A stretch of 64,000 nucleotides of DNA from Dryas octopetala (Eukaryota > Streptophyta > Magnoliopsida > Rosales > Rosaceae), in NCBI GenBank assembly GCA_963921425.1, contig OY992838.1:1922001-1986000 (forward strand), in the 5' to 3' direction. The position numbers were made by a program, and so were the translations under genes. Positions 23,050-33,667 of the stretch are shown here, in pieces. The notes beneath the pieces were generated by a model. The model had not been told where the DNA came from. It made no database searches and worked only from the letters and a program-made list of their open reading frames with translations. Position 1 is the first letter of the stretch. The number at the start of each line of letters is the position of its first letter.

Positions 23050-24394
23050 ATTAACAGAGGATCCAGATCTCTTATGGAGCTAGTAATTTTTCTTAAAATA
23101 TTTAATGAAATCAGCTGGATGGGTCTTCTGGCTATTTCCCTTGAGTATTTAGTGAAATCATTTGTACAAGTGAGCTTATCGTGCTTTTATCCACCCTGAT
23201 AATAATATGTAAAAGTGAGAATATCATTTTTAGGTGTTTAATAATTTGCGGTGCAGTAATGACTTTAAGACCTGCTTTGCATAGCAACAGTCATTCACCT
23301 CCAATTTTCATAAAAAACAACTTGATCAACATTTATCAAACATTAATTGGCTGCTTTAATTGTGAGTCACCTCATAATTGTGATACAAAACTACTTTTCC
23401 ATGTTTACCAAACGAACTTTTAAAAGTTATATTTGGTAGTTGTGTGATCTCGATCATTTTAACGTATATTTGCGTGATCTCATTTTCAAATGCAATTTCA
23501 ACGTATATTTACGTGATCTCATTTTCAACAAATCCAATAAATGTGATTTCATTTTTATTTTATAAAAAATTTTATATTAGTAATTTGTTATCTTCTCTAA
23601 CTATCCACAATCTTTATCGTTCTCCACCTTTTAAAAATATCTGCATCGTTGAATATTATTCTCCAACTACAACGTAGAATGTACTCCGACACCATATCTC
23701 CAACATTGAATCTTCTCGTCTAATAAAAGACTCCAAGTCTCCAATATATATATGCTTATTCTCTCAATCATTTTTTTCCTCTTTGATTTATTGTACTCTA
23801 ATTAAACCTATGCATACAAACCTCGAAACAATAAACCCAAAAAATACACACATATATAACTAAAAAACCACACAGAAAAATGCATCCAAAAAAACCCTAT
23901 GAGTGTCAACCTAATTAAAAAATCCAAGAAAAAAATTAAAAAACAAACAGATTGAGATCACTAAACAAAAAACCCACAATTATAAACGGATGCAAACAAA
24001 CAGAAAACTACAAACCTAAATAAAAAGAACACATGAAAAAGGAATCCAACAAAAACAACCATGATTACCTGCCTAATTAAAAAAACATATCCATAAAAAC
24101 CTAAAAATGAAAAATAAAAAGCAAAAACAAAGAACAGCACCAAAAACATTACTGCACATCCATATACTTTTTTCACACTATAGTACACACTATAGAACCT
24201 ACCCCAGAAACTTAGTGTTAGAATATGATTTTAATGTTTGCAAGTTAGAAATTTATATAGATTGCCATTATAATTAAGAAATACACGCATATACATTCAA
24301 TGAGTACATGTTATTTCACATTAATCCTAGCTTATTCATATAGTAGAGTACGTTGTGCATTAATTAAATTCACATTAATCTTAATCAATTCATT
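23050..24394. other. AT-rich spacer with duplicated cluster flank
   Basis: 23085-23270 loosely matches 37250-37370 (shared GTGAAATCATTTGTACAAGTGAGC). 24212-24350 closely matches 37455-37590, the 3' flank of the gene at 37621. Between them (about 23750-24190) is A-rich low-complexity DNA. No gene was seen. Confidence 0.5.
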
Positions 24395-24440
24395 CATAAA
24401 GATTCGGAGACAACCATGCAGAAGACTTGCCAGTAATACT
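24395..24440 (-). pseudogene. CYP82 3'-end relic
   Basis: TTCATTCATAAAGATTCGGAGACAA matches the last codons of the gene at 37621. It then jumps to CCATGCAGAAGACT.GCCAG, a match about 100 bp further into that exon (about 37747-37767). Together with the matching flank at 24212 this is the stump of a lost CYP82 copy. Confidence 0.55.
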
Positions 24441-24819
24441 CGATGTAACTGTTGAAACTTAAAAAATAGGGAAGTTAATATTATCTGAAAAGATTTGAAT
24501 TCTATAATTGTCTTTGTTCTTACTTATTTAGAAAATAATTTTTGCCGCACATACACTGGGTCACGGGCTGGACCGGACATTAGATGTCATGGGTTGTCAG
24601 CCTCATGAATGTAGTTAAGGTCCTTAATGTACTTTGGACTGTGTAGTCCGACGCAGAATGGTGTGTTTGTGTTACTGCATTTTATACTTATAGAGTATAA
24701 TTCAACTCATATAATAACATATAATATAATAACAGGTGAATTGTTTACCCCACATGATATTATTATAATTATATAAAATAAATTATCCATAATCATATAT
24801 TATTAATGTTTTGTAAATT
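24441..24819. other. 3' flank of the copia-split P450
   Basis: AT-rich, with no coding sequence or clear repeat. It presumably includes the 3' untranslated region of the gene ending at 24820. Confidence 0.35.
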
Positions 24820-25813
24820 TTATCCATAAAGCTCAGAAGGTAAGCGGGGTTTGATGAGAACTTGGAAAGGGGTGGCCTTGACGTTTGTGAGTCCAAAACT
24901 CTCAGTTATATCAACTGGTGCATTCGAGGGAGTCCATATTTGAAACCCATGTAGAAAACTAGCCAACGCAAATTGCACCATTTGAAGCCCAAATGACAAA
25001 CCGGGGCAGGCTCTTCTCCCACTCCCAAACGGAATCAATTCAAAATGCTGACCCTTAACATCCACATCCTTGTGGGTTGTGAGAAATCTCTTCGGCTTGA
25101 ATTCGAACGGGTCGGGCCAAACTTTCGGGTCCGTGTGGATCTTCCAAAGGTTCGTGATCAACCGCGTGCCCTTTGGGACATGGTACCCACCTATGGTGCA
25201 GTCCTCAGTTGATAAATGTGGTCCCGATAATGGAGCTGCAGGGTACAAACGCAGCGTTTCCTTCACTATGGCTTGGATGTTGACCAGCTTGCTTATATCT
25301 GACTCCTTCAGAACTCGTTCTCTGCCGATTTGGGTATCGAGTTCATCTTGGGCTCTTTTCAGCACGTGAGGATTGTTCAACAATAGTGATATTGCCCAGG
25401 TCAATGTAACCATTGTGGTATCGATACCACCTGCAATCATAGTCTGCAAAAACAACCAAAATAATTGATAGGTAAAACCAAAATTAAGATAAACCGTTGG
25501 CAATATTATTTTGGTGATACCCGTATGGTACAAAAAGTTTGATACCCCCAACATTATAATTTATATCAAATCTTGATATTTTAGTGTCTACTTTAACATT
25601 GCCACTCATAATGTTTGAAGAAATTCAGGTATTTTACCAAAATTAATTGACAATGAAAAGAATAGTCCAAACCATTATAAATACTATATAAGGCCTCGTA
25701 TATATCTTTAATGTGAGATTTTTCTCTCACATTTTCTATGTTTGGCAATGTTATGGGTGCCCACGTTATTGAATATGAATTATAAAACCATGATTCATGA
25801 ATGCATGGGAAAC

Positions 25814-26015
25814 GAATAATGCTATACTTACCACATTTCTTATACCACATTCTTATACCATCTCACGTGTCATTACTTTATTGGACAGAGTTTCTCTTTT
25901 TCTTTTTGGGTTTTTCTTTTTATTTTTGAGTATCCAATGTATGAATGCCATGTAAGTTGCCACATAAGGTGGTATGAAATTATGGTATAAAAATGTGGTA
26001 TATCTAGCACTACTG
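25814..26015. mobile_element. Mutator-type MITE, copy 2 (202 bp), in a P450 intron
   Basis: Almost identical to the element at 16201-16402, with the same ends and length. It is flanked by CATGGGAAAC (25804-25813) and CATGAGAAAC (26016-26025), a target duplication with one mismatch. The paralogous intron of the pseudogene at 11957 (about 12912-12930) shows the empty site, GCATGTACGAGAAACTCCAC. Confidence 0.85.
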
Positions 26016-26785
26016 CATGAGAAACTCCACTTTTACATGGCATGAAATCACATAATTAGTAGCTACATATTTTAGAATAAAAGAATCTTCACAAACTAAA
26101 ACTAGACAGTTTTAGGCTTTTAGCAATTCCTCCAGAAACACAGCTATCATTAGTTTCATAACCTCAATTAATGAAAGTATGGATATAATCGATCTTAATA
26201 TTTTATAGAGCCTAGCTAATTAATTAAGAGGTAATTAAATTAAGAACGTCTATAATATGCATGGCAAGAGTCAATGAGTAGTAGTTCAAAATGAATATAT
26301 ATGTATGTACCAAGGTTGTGGCTTTGTTGACTGTATCAGCATCAAAACCCCCAAGGTCTGCGCCATGAAGCACATCAAGGCTATCAAGCAACGCGTACAT
26401 GAAGTCATTCTCTCCTTTGGCATCACCAGCTGCACTCTTTCGCTTGTGCTCTTCTAACCACTCCCCAACAATGGCTTCCAATTCCTTTCTAGTTTTCTTC
26501 ATCACCTTCTCATGGCCACCCAAATCCAACCACCTCAGCCAAGGTACTGCATCACCCAGCACAAATTGCCCAATCAGATTAAAGAGCTTCCTCAATGCAT
26601 TCTGCACCCGCCGCGCTTCCTCCTTCTCCTCCACATCTGTAGTCACCGAGTAGCGCTTTCCCGCCACCATTCTAAGAATCACGTTCAGACTCATGTCCTC
26701 AAACCACTGTTTCAACTCCACCAACACTCCCTCATCCGAACCGCCCTTCTTTTTCTCGCTACTACTAAAACTACAATAAGTTTGG

Positions 26786-27305
26786 TATTGGTTTTTCTTT
26801 TTGGTGTTTATTAAAAAAAAAAAAAAAAGAGAAACTATTTCAACTTGTTATAAACGTTGTTTGGACTTGGTCAGTAGTTGACCAAGTCTTTCTCAACAAC
26901 TTGGTACTGGCTCCACGTATTCAGCCCTTTACTGGTTTTAAATGATGATAAATAGCAGGAGCAGTAGCTTGAATATAAAAACAGAGGATAATACAGAGTC
27001 TTTGGGTGGTTTTCCTTTTCAACCTCTCTCAAATATTTTCTGAACATAACAAGTATTCCAAGCAACAATATCATAAGGGTGTTTGTATTCGGGTCTTTCT
27101 TTGTGCACGGAAGAATCTAGACAGAGGAGATTCTGGGACTGTTTTATCCTGGAGGCGTCGTAGGCATCATTGAACTGCTTGCACATCTTGGGCAGAGCCG
27201 CGAAACGTCTTAAAGAGAGCGACCTTGTACGCGACTCATCCCAAGAATCATCTACATCTACTGAGGTTATCGGGTAACATTGTTCTTTCATTATTTGGTT
27301 CAACA
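26786..27305 (+). repeat. 5' LTR of the copia element
   Basis: 520 bp, from TATTGGTTTTTC to GGTTCAACA. A TATA-like ATATAAAAAC sits at about 26973-26982. The opening TA instead of the usual TG is shared by both LTRs, so the source copy already had it. Confidence 0.9.
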
Positions 27306-27327
27306 ATTTTAAGACGTTTCTTCTACC

Positions 27328-30300
27328 ATGGCTGCTGAAAACAACTCTCACACTCCTGATCTTAACAAACCTTCAAAATTTGAGGGTCTTCACTTTAAAC
27401 GGTGGAGGCAGAAGATGTTGTTTTTTCTCACCACAAAAAAATTAGCTTCTAACTGCACTATAGATAAACCTCTTATCCCTAATGTACCTACTGAAGAAGA
27501 AACCAAGATCTTTGAGACTTGGACAGAAAATGATTTTCTCTGTAAGAATTATATTCTAAATGGCTTGTGTGATGATCTCTATGACTATTATTCTGCTTAT
27601 GACACTGCTAAAGAGCTATGGGATGCACTTCATAAAAAATATGACACTGAAGAGGCTGGTGCTAAGAAATTTGCTGTAAGCCGTTATTTGAAATTTCAAA
27701 TGGTAGATGATAAATCGGTAGAAGCACAGTCACATGAATTACAAAAAATTGCACATGACATTATTACTGAAGGTATGAGTTTAGATGAACAGTTTCAGGT
27801 TGCAGTCATCATTGACAAGCTGCCCCCAAGCTGGAAAGATTTCAAGAATGTTCTTCGTCACAAAACAAAGGAATTCTCCTTGGAAAGTCTGATCACTCGT
27901 CTTCGCATTGAGGAGGAAGCCAGAAAACAAGATATGAAGGATGAAGTTCTGGTTATGTCTAACAACAAGAACACCCATATTTTCAACAAGAATCAAACCC
28001 CTACTGTTCTGAAACCAAATGGAAGGAATATGAAAAATCAGAATAGGAACCGCAACAACAACAACAACAAAAATCAGAATCGAAATCCTCAACAGAATCA
28101 GAATAGATATCAACCCCCCTCACGTGATGATGATTCGGGACAATTTATATGTTATAATTGTCACAAGACGGGGCATCTTGCCCGGAATTGTCGGAATAAG
28201 CGTCGTCCTGCTCCTCAGGCCAACCTTACCGAAGAGCAACTAGTTGCTATGATTTCTGAAGTCAACATTGTTGGCGGATCCGAGGGGTGGTGGGTAGACA
28301 CTGGTGCTTCTCGCCATGTCTGCTATGATCGTGTTCTTTTCAAGTCCTATTCTGTGGCTGAGGACAAGAAAGTGTTGTTGGGTGATTCTCATTCAACCAA
28401 TGTTGCTGGTACAGGGGAAGTGGAATTGAAATTTACCTCTGGAAAGATTGTCATCCTTAAGGATGTCTTGCATACTCCAGAAATAAGAAAAAATCTAGTT
28501 TATGGCTACCTTCTTAACAAGGCTGGGTTCACTCAAATGATTGGAGCAGACATGTATACTCTTACTAAAAATGGTGTCCTTGTAGGTAAGGGTTATGCTA
28601 CTGATGGAATGTTTAAATTGAATGTTGATGCTAATAAAAATTCTTCTTCTGCTTATATGCTTTGTTCTTTTAATACTTGGCATGCTAGACTTTGTCATGT
28701 TAACAAACGACTAGTCAAAAATATGAGTAGTTAAGGATTTATTCCAGATTTGTCTTTGAATGATTTTGAGAAGTGTGAATATTGTAGTCAAGCTAAAATC
28801 ACCAAAACTCCACATAAATCTGTCTTTAGAGAATCTGAACCACTTGATCTTATTCATTCTGATATTTGCGAATTTGATGGAGTGACAACTAGAAATGGGA
28901 AACGGTACTTTATCACTTTTATTGATGATTGTTCGAATTATTGTTTTGTCTATCTTATGAGAAATAAAAGTGAAGCAATTGATATGTTCAAATTATTCTT
29001 GAATGAAATTGAGAATCAATTTAATCGAAAAGTTAAAAGATTTCGTAGTGACAGAGGTCAAGAATATTTGTCTAATGATTTTATTGTTTTATATAATTCA
29101 CTTGGAATTATTCATGAGACAACAGCCCCTTACTCTCCTGAAATGAATGGTAAAGCTGAAAGAAAAAATAGAACTTTGGCTGAATTAACTGTTGCTATCT
29201 TACTTAGTTCAGGAGCTGCATCTTTTTGGTGGGGAGAAATATTATTGACTGTATCTTATGTGCTGAATAGAGTTCCCAACTCTAAAACAAAAATTTCTCC
29301 TTATGAAATTTGGAAAAATAAGAAACCTAATGTTTTGTATTTTAGAACATGGGGGTGCTTAGCTTATGTACGTATTCCTGACCCAAAAAGATCAAAATTG
29401 GCGAGTAGAGCTTATGAATGTGTTTTTATTGGTTATGCAACTAATAGCAAGGCATATAGATTTTATGATTTAAAGAATCATGTTGTGATTGATTCTATTG
29501 ATGCCGATTTCTGTGAAAATAAATTTCCTTTTAAATTGAGAAATAGTGGGGGTTCAACTTCTTACAGTTTGCCTTCAACTAGAATTAATGAATCTTGTCT
29601 AGAACTAAGGAAGAGTAAGAGAGCTCGTATTGCCAAAGTTTATGGACCTGACTTTCATGTTTATAACTTAGAACAGGATCCTAGCACACTCAAAGAAGCT
29701 TTGTCTTCTTTAGATGCTGATTTTTGGTAAGAAGCTATAAACGATGAGATGGACTCCTTAGAGTCTAATAGAACTTGGCACTTGGCAGACCTTCCACCTG
29801 GTTGCAAAACCATTGGTTGTAAATGGATTCTAAAAAGGAAATTAAAACCTGATGGTTCAATTGATAAATTTAAGGCCCGACTTGTGGCCAAAGGCTATAA
29901 GCAAAGAGAAAATGTGGATTTCTTTGACACCTTTTCACCTGTCTCTAGAATAACTTCTATTCGTGTTTTGTTTGCCTTAGCTGCCATTCATGATCTTGTT
30001 GTGCATCAAATGGATGTTAAAACTGCTTTTTTAAATGGTGAGTTAGAAGAAGAAATTTATATGGACCAACCTGAGGGTTTTGTCTTACCTGGACAAGAAA
30101 ATAAGGTATGTAAACTAGATAAATCTCTTTATGGGTTGAAACAGGCACCCAAACAATGGCATGAAAAATTTGATTGTTTAGTCACTTCAAATGGGTTTAA
30201 GCTCAACGAAAGTGACAAATGTATTTATTTTAAGTATGAAAAATAACATTTGCATTATCATATGTCTCTATGTGGACGACCTGCTTATTTTTGGCTCTAA

Positions 30301-31222
30301 TATTCATGCTGTGAATAATGTCAAATCTCTATTATGTGCCAATTTTGAAATGAAAGATTTGGGTGAAGCTAGTGCAATTCTTGAAATTAAAGTAACAAGG
30401 TCAGAAAATGGATTTTCTTTGGATCAATCTCACTATATTGAGAAAATTCTAAAGAAATATGATTACATTGACTGTAAACCAGCATGTACTCCATATGATT
30501 CTAGTGTAAAGTTGTTCAAGAACACCGGTGACAGTGTTAGACAAACTGAGTATGCGAGCATCATTGGTAGCCTTCGTTATGCTACTGATTGCACTAGGCC
30601 TGACATAGCTTATGCTGTGGGAGTACTTTGCAGATTTACTAGTAGACCTAGTAAAGAGCATTGGAAAGCTATTGAGAGGGTCATGCGTTACCTTAAAAGG
30701 ACGATGAACCTCGGATTACACTATCAGAAGTTTCCCGCTGTCCTAGAAGGATATAGTGATGCAGATTGGAATACTCTATCTGATGATTCCAAGGCCACAA
30801 GTGGATATATATTTAATATAGCTGGTGGTACAGTTTCATGGAAGTCTAAGAAACAGACTATATTAGCTCAATCCACGATGGAGTCAGAGATGATAGCACT
30901 AGCTATGGCTAGTGAAGAGGCAGGATGGTTGAGGAACCTGCTATCAGATACCCCTTTATGGGAGAAACCAATACCAGCTGTTCTTATCCATTGCGATAGT
31001 ACCGCGGCTATTGCAAAGGTTCAAAATCGTTATTATAATGGTAAGAAGCGACAAATACGTCGCAAGCATAGCACCGTTAGAGCGTTTCTTGATACTGGGG
31101 CTATAAGAGTGGATCATGTACGCCCCAATGAGAATTTGGCTGATCCTTTGACGAAAGGATTAGCACGAGAAAAGGTTTGGAAAACCTCAAAAGGGATGGG
31201 ACTAAAGCCCTTAGATAATTAA
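27328..31222 (+). pseudogene. copia gag-pol polyprotein, interrupted
   Basis: One long gag-pol frame broken by two stops and a frameshift. Gag starts at 27328; its CCHC zinc knuckle (CYNCHKTGHLARNC, about 28149-28190) is intact. The protease site WVDTGAS is near 28292. The pre-integrase region ends at a TAA (28732-28734). The integrase core follows (about 28840-29300) with its DDE acidic residues in HSDICEF, SDRGQEY and NGKAERKNR. A second TAA is at 29728-29730, just after ADFW. Reverse transcriptase is shifted by about one base near 30240 and keeps the YVDDLL catalytic motif. RNase H ([10 protein letters not shown], about 30760) and the ADPLTKGL tail end at 31222. In this state it cannot make a full polyprotein on its own. 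Confidence 0.9.
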
Positions 31223-31772
31223 GTCACTTGTGATGGCAACCCGACCTATAGACTGGAGATCCCAAGAAATAGGTTCAATGGGTAATAACAAGTCACAAAG
31301 TGACATGAGTAAAGTCATGCTAGTAATGTCATATGGGGTTAATACTCCAAGTCCATCCCTAAGAAGCATGACATCCTGAAGCAAATAATTAAGGTTGAAT
31401 TATAATTCTTAATGAAGTCTATATTCTATGTTGAGTGGGATATCTAGCTGCAGGAGTATCCTTGATAGAGTCACCTATGTGAATGTGGAAGTGAGGCCGC
31501 TTCCTATGAAATTATGGGCAAATTTCTAGAGCGTTCACTACACCAGGATACAAGCACAATGCCGTAATGTGCTGGCTTTTTGAACTTCACCTCAGTAAGG
31601 TTATGCGTGTGATGCTGTCAGAGGTAGAGTTCAAAACTATATGTTACTCTTGTTTGTTCTGAAGCATCTTCACTATGTAAAGGTTCAAGTTGAATAAACA
31701 CCTTTATTTATGCATAGCTTTATGGTATGTTGCTTGATGAATTTATTATTTTTAAATAAACAAGTGGGGGAT
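31223..31772 (+). other. copia 3' non-coding region
   Basis: 550 bp between the RNase H stop and the 3' LTR, without an open frame of note. It ends in the polypurine tract that primes plus-strand DNA synthesis. Confidence 0.6.
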
Positions 31773-32292
31773 TATTGGTTTTTCTTTTTGGTGTTTATTA
31801 AAAAAAAAAAAAAGAGAGAAACTATTTCAACTTGTTATAAATGTTGTTTGGACTTGGTCAGTAGTTGACCAAGTCTTTCTCAACAACTTGGTACTGGCTC
31901 CACGTTTTCAGCCCTTTACTGGGTTTAAATGATGATAAATAGCAGGAGCAGTAGCTTGAATATAAAAACAGAGGATAATACAGAGTCTTTGGGTGGTTTT
32001 CCTTTTCAACCTCTCTCAAATATTTTCTGAACATAACAAGTATTCCAAGCAACAATATCATAAGGGTGTTTGTATTCGGGTCTTTCTTTATGCACGGAAG
32101 AATCTAGACAGAGGAGATTCTGGGGCTGTTTTATCCTGGATTCGTCGTAGGCATCATTGAACTGCTTGCACATCTTGGGCAGAGCCGCGAAACGTCTTAA
32201 AGAGAGCGACCTTGTACGCGACTCATCCCAAGAATCATCTACATCTACTAAGGTTATCGGGTAACATTGTTCTTTCATTATTTGGTTCAACA
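31773..32292 (+). repeat. 3' LTR of the copia element
   Basis: 520 bp, the same length as the 5' LTR. By eye the two differ at about nine sites, for example GGAGGCGTCG versus GGATTCGTCG and CTGAGG versus CTAAGG. Confidence 0.9.
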
Positions 32293-32831
32293 TTTGGTGT
32301 AATTCTTTCAACAAGGTACTCACTTCGGAGACTCGGATGTGTTTGAGCAGCTTGACCCGGCGGTTCGAGAGGAACTCCAGGGTCGTAATCTTTCGCATTT
32401 CGCGCCAGTAAGGACCGGAGGGTGCGAACCCTAACATGGCGTAGTTGTAGCCTAGGTGTTCTGCAACCACAAGTTTCGGGCGGGAGGCCACGTCCCTGTC
32501 GTTGGTTGTGAAGCATTCCTTGGCAATCTCACTGCTGCTCACCACCAGAGATGGGAAGACCCCAAGGCGGAGGGTGAAAATGGGTCCGTACTTGTCAGCC
32601 ATGGCTCCCAAGGTTATGTGGGCAGGAGTGGATCCTCCTAACAAGGGAAGGTGACCGAGTATAGGCCATGCACCCTTGGGTTCGGGTGCTAATTGGCCCT
32701 TATTCGCAGCTCTACTCCACCTCCTTATTAACCATGAATAATAGAGAACCACGTTTATTGCTAACAATCCAACCGTGATAGAGTTTAGATTGATTGAGTA
32801 AGTAAAATTCATGATTGGTAGCTAAGAAATG

Positions 32832-33051
32832 TGCCAGAAAATGAAAAGATAAACGGGAGAATTCTCTTTGATTTCACACACCCAAATGTTATAGTATGAG
32901 AGCTTATATAGCTTTGTTACAGAAAACTAATTTCTAACACACTCGTAACCAATCTTGTTAGCTAATCAAAAAACTGTAACAGACTAAATTCTAGAAGCTG
33001 ACTAGATTGGCTGCTGGCTAGTCAAGCTTACAGCCAACACCCCCCTGCAAT
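32832..33051 (-). repeat. Probable LTR remnant of another copia element
   Basis: On the minus strand a G-rich tract (TTGCAGGGGGG, 33051-33041) is followed directly by TGTTGGCTGTAAGC, the arrangement of a polypurine tract and LTR start. About 135 bp further is CTATATAAGCTCTCAT, then AGAGAATTCTCC, typical of the promoter and leader of a short copia LTR. Its length would be about 208 bp and no second LTR was found. It ends about 20 bp upstream of the P450 start codon, so it would supply that gene's TATA box. Inferred from motif layout only. Confidence 0.45.
32902..32911 (-). promoter_or_regulatory. TATA box upstream of split P450 (gene G)
   Basis: Minus-strand CTATATAAGC about 90 bp before the ATG at 32812, inside the LTR-like remnant. 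Confidence 0.55.
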
Positions 33052-33667
33052 CACATGCTTGGATAAGGGAGAAAATCCATTGCAAGTGGTTAGACTGCTA
33101 GAGCGTATTTGTGTATTTGCGTATTTGCAAGTTTTGGTTTTATTGCTAACTTCGTTTTATTGCTTGGCAACTTCGTTTCGTTTTATTGCTAACAGTCCAA
33201 CCGAGATAGAGTTTACATAAGGGAGAAAATTCATTAGATAAGAAGTGTTGCATATTGGCATGTGAATAAGTGACAGTGGTACATGAACTGATGATGCACA
33301 ATGTGAGTGACTCAGTGCAGTGGAGAGAGTGTTAGACTTTGTTGAAAAATGGAAGTGGTACAAGTGTACAACTCACTAGATAAAGTATGCATACATACAT
33401 GCCTGGCTGGGTGAGTACTGTGTACTCAGTGATCAGTACGTACTACCCATAAAATTAAAATGTGTCAATTCAGTCGGACCCGGGTCCCCACCTACTGTGT
33501 ACTGGGAAAAGATTCTGTTTTCTTTCTTCTTTTGGAATTTTCTTCATTTTTTCTTTCTTGTGACTGTGAGTACGTGTGTCTTTTTTCAACCTTATTGCTT
33601 TGTGAATGACTGAATGAATGTAAGTATAGGACCACGAACACTATTGAAACAACTCTAGTTTCATCGC
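33052..33667. other. Upstream region of gene G with P450 5'-end fragments
   Basis: The minus strand at 33235-33165 reads MNFLPYVNSISVGLLAIK, clearly related to the N-terminus of gene G (MNFTYSINLNSITVGLLAI). A shorter piece, ATGGATTTTCTCCCTTATCC, lies at about 33078-33059. These are stumps of duplicated gene starts. The rest shows nothing recognisable. Confidence 0.5.

Larger units (their letters stand above)
26786..32292 (+). mobile_element. Ty1/copia LTR retrotransposon (5,507 bp)
   Basis: Two 520-bp LTRs (26786-27305 and 31773-32292) enclose a plus-strand gag-pol. The 5-bp target duplication TTTGG lies at 26781-26785 and 32293-32297. The order integrase, then reverse transcriptase, then RNase H is that of Ty1/copia. 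A polypurine tract AAGTGGGGGA (about 31762-31771) abuts the 3' LTR. The usual initiator-Met primer site is not recognisable just after the 5' LTR. The LTRs differ at about nine positions by eye (under 2%), so the insertion is young. It lies antisense to, and inside, exon 1 of a CYP82 gene. Confidence 0.95.
24820..32812 (-). pseudogene. CYP82D-like P450 split by a Ty1/copia insertion (gene G)
   Basis: Exon 1 begins at ATG 32812 and reads to 32298. After the copia element (26786-32292) it resumes at 26785 and ends at 26311 with donor GTACAT. Exon 2 is 25443-24820. Counting the 5-bp target duplication TTTGG once, exon 1 is 990 nt (330 codons) and in frame across the insertion site; exon 2 adds 207 residues, so the pre-insertion gene was 537 aa. 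No other stop or frameshift was seen. It keeps the N-terminal anchor, [15 protein letters not shown] hinge region, [24 protein letters not shown] and [10 protein letters not shown]. The PERF motif reads PKRF, its Arg kept. The 867-bp intron holds a 202-bp MITE. The insertion should abolish the enzyme unless an accession lacking it exists. Confidence 0.9.

Noticed and set aside
27019..27351. Minus-strand open frame in the 5' LTR similar to the tail of the P450 frame at 32006-32812
   Set aside because: The P450 frame simply reads on into the 3' LTR, and both LTRs share that sequence; it is not a conserved protein.
28732..30246. Gag-pol stops and frameshift as programmed recoding sites
   Set aside because: There are three breaks at unrelated places (pre-integrase, end of integrase, mid reverse transcriptase). 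Copia elements normally use one continuous frame, so mutation is simpler.
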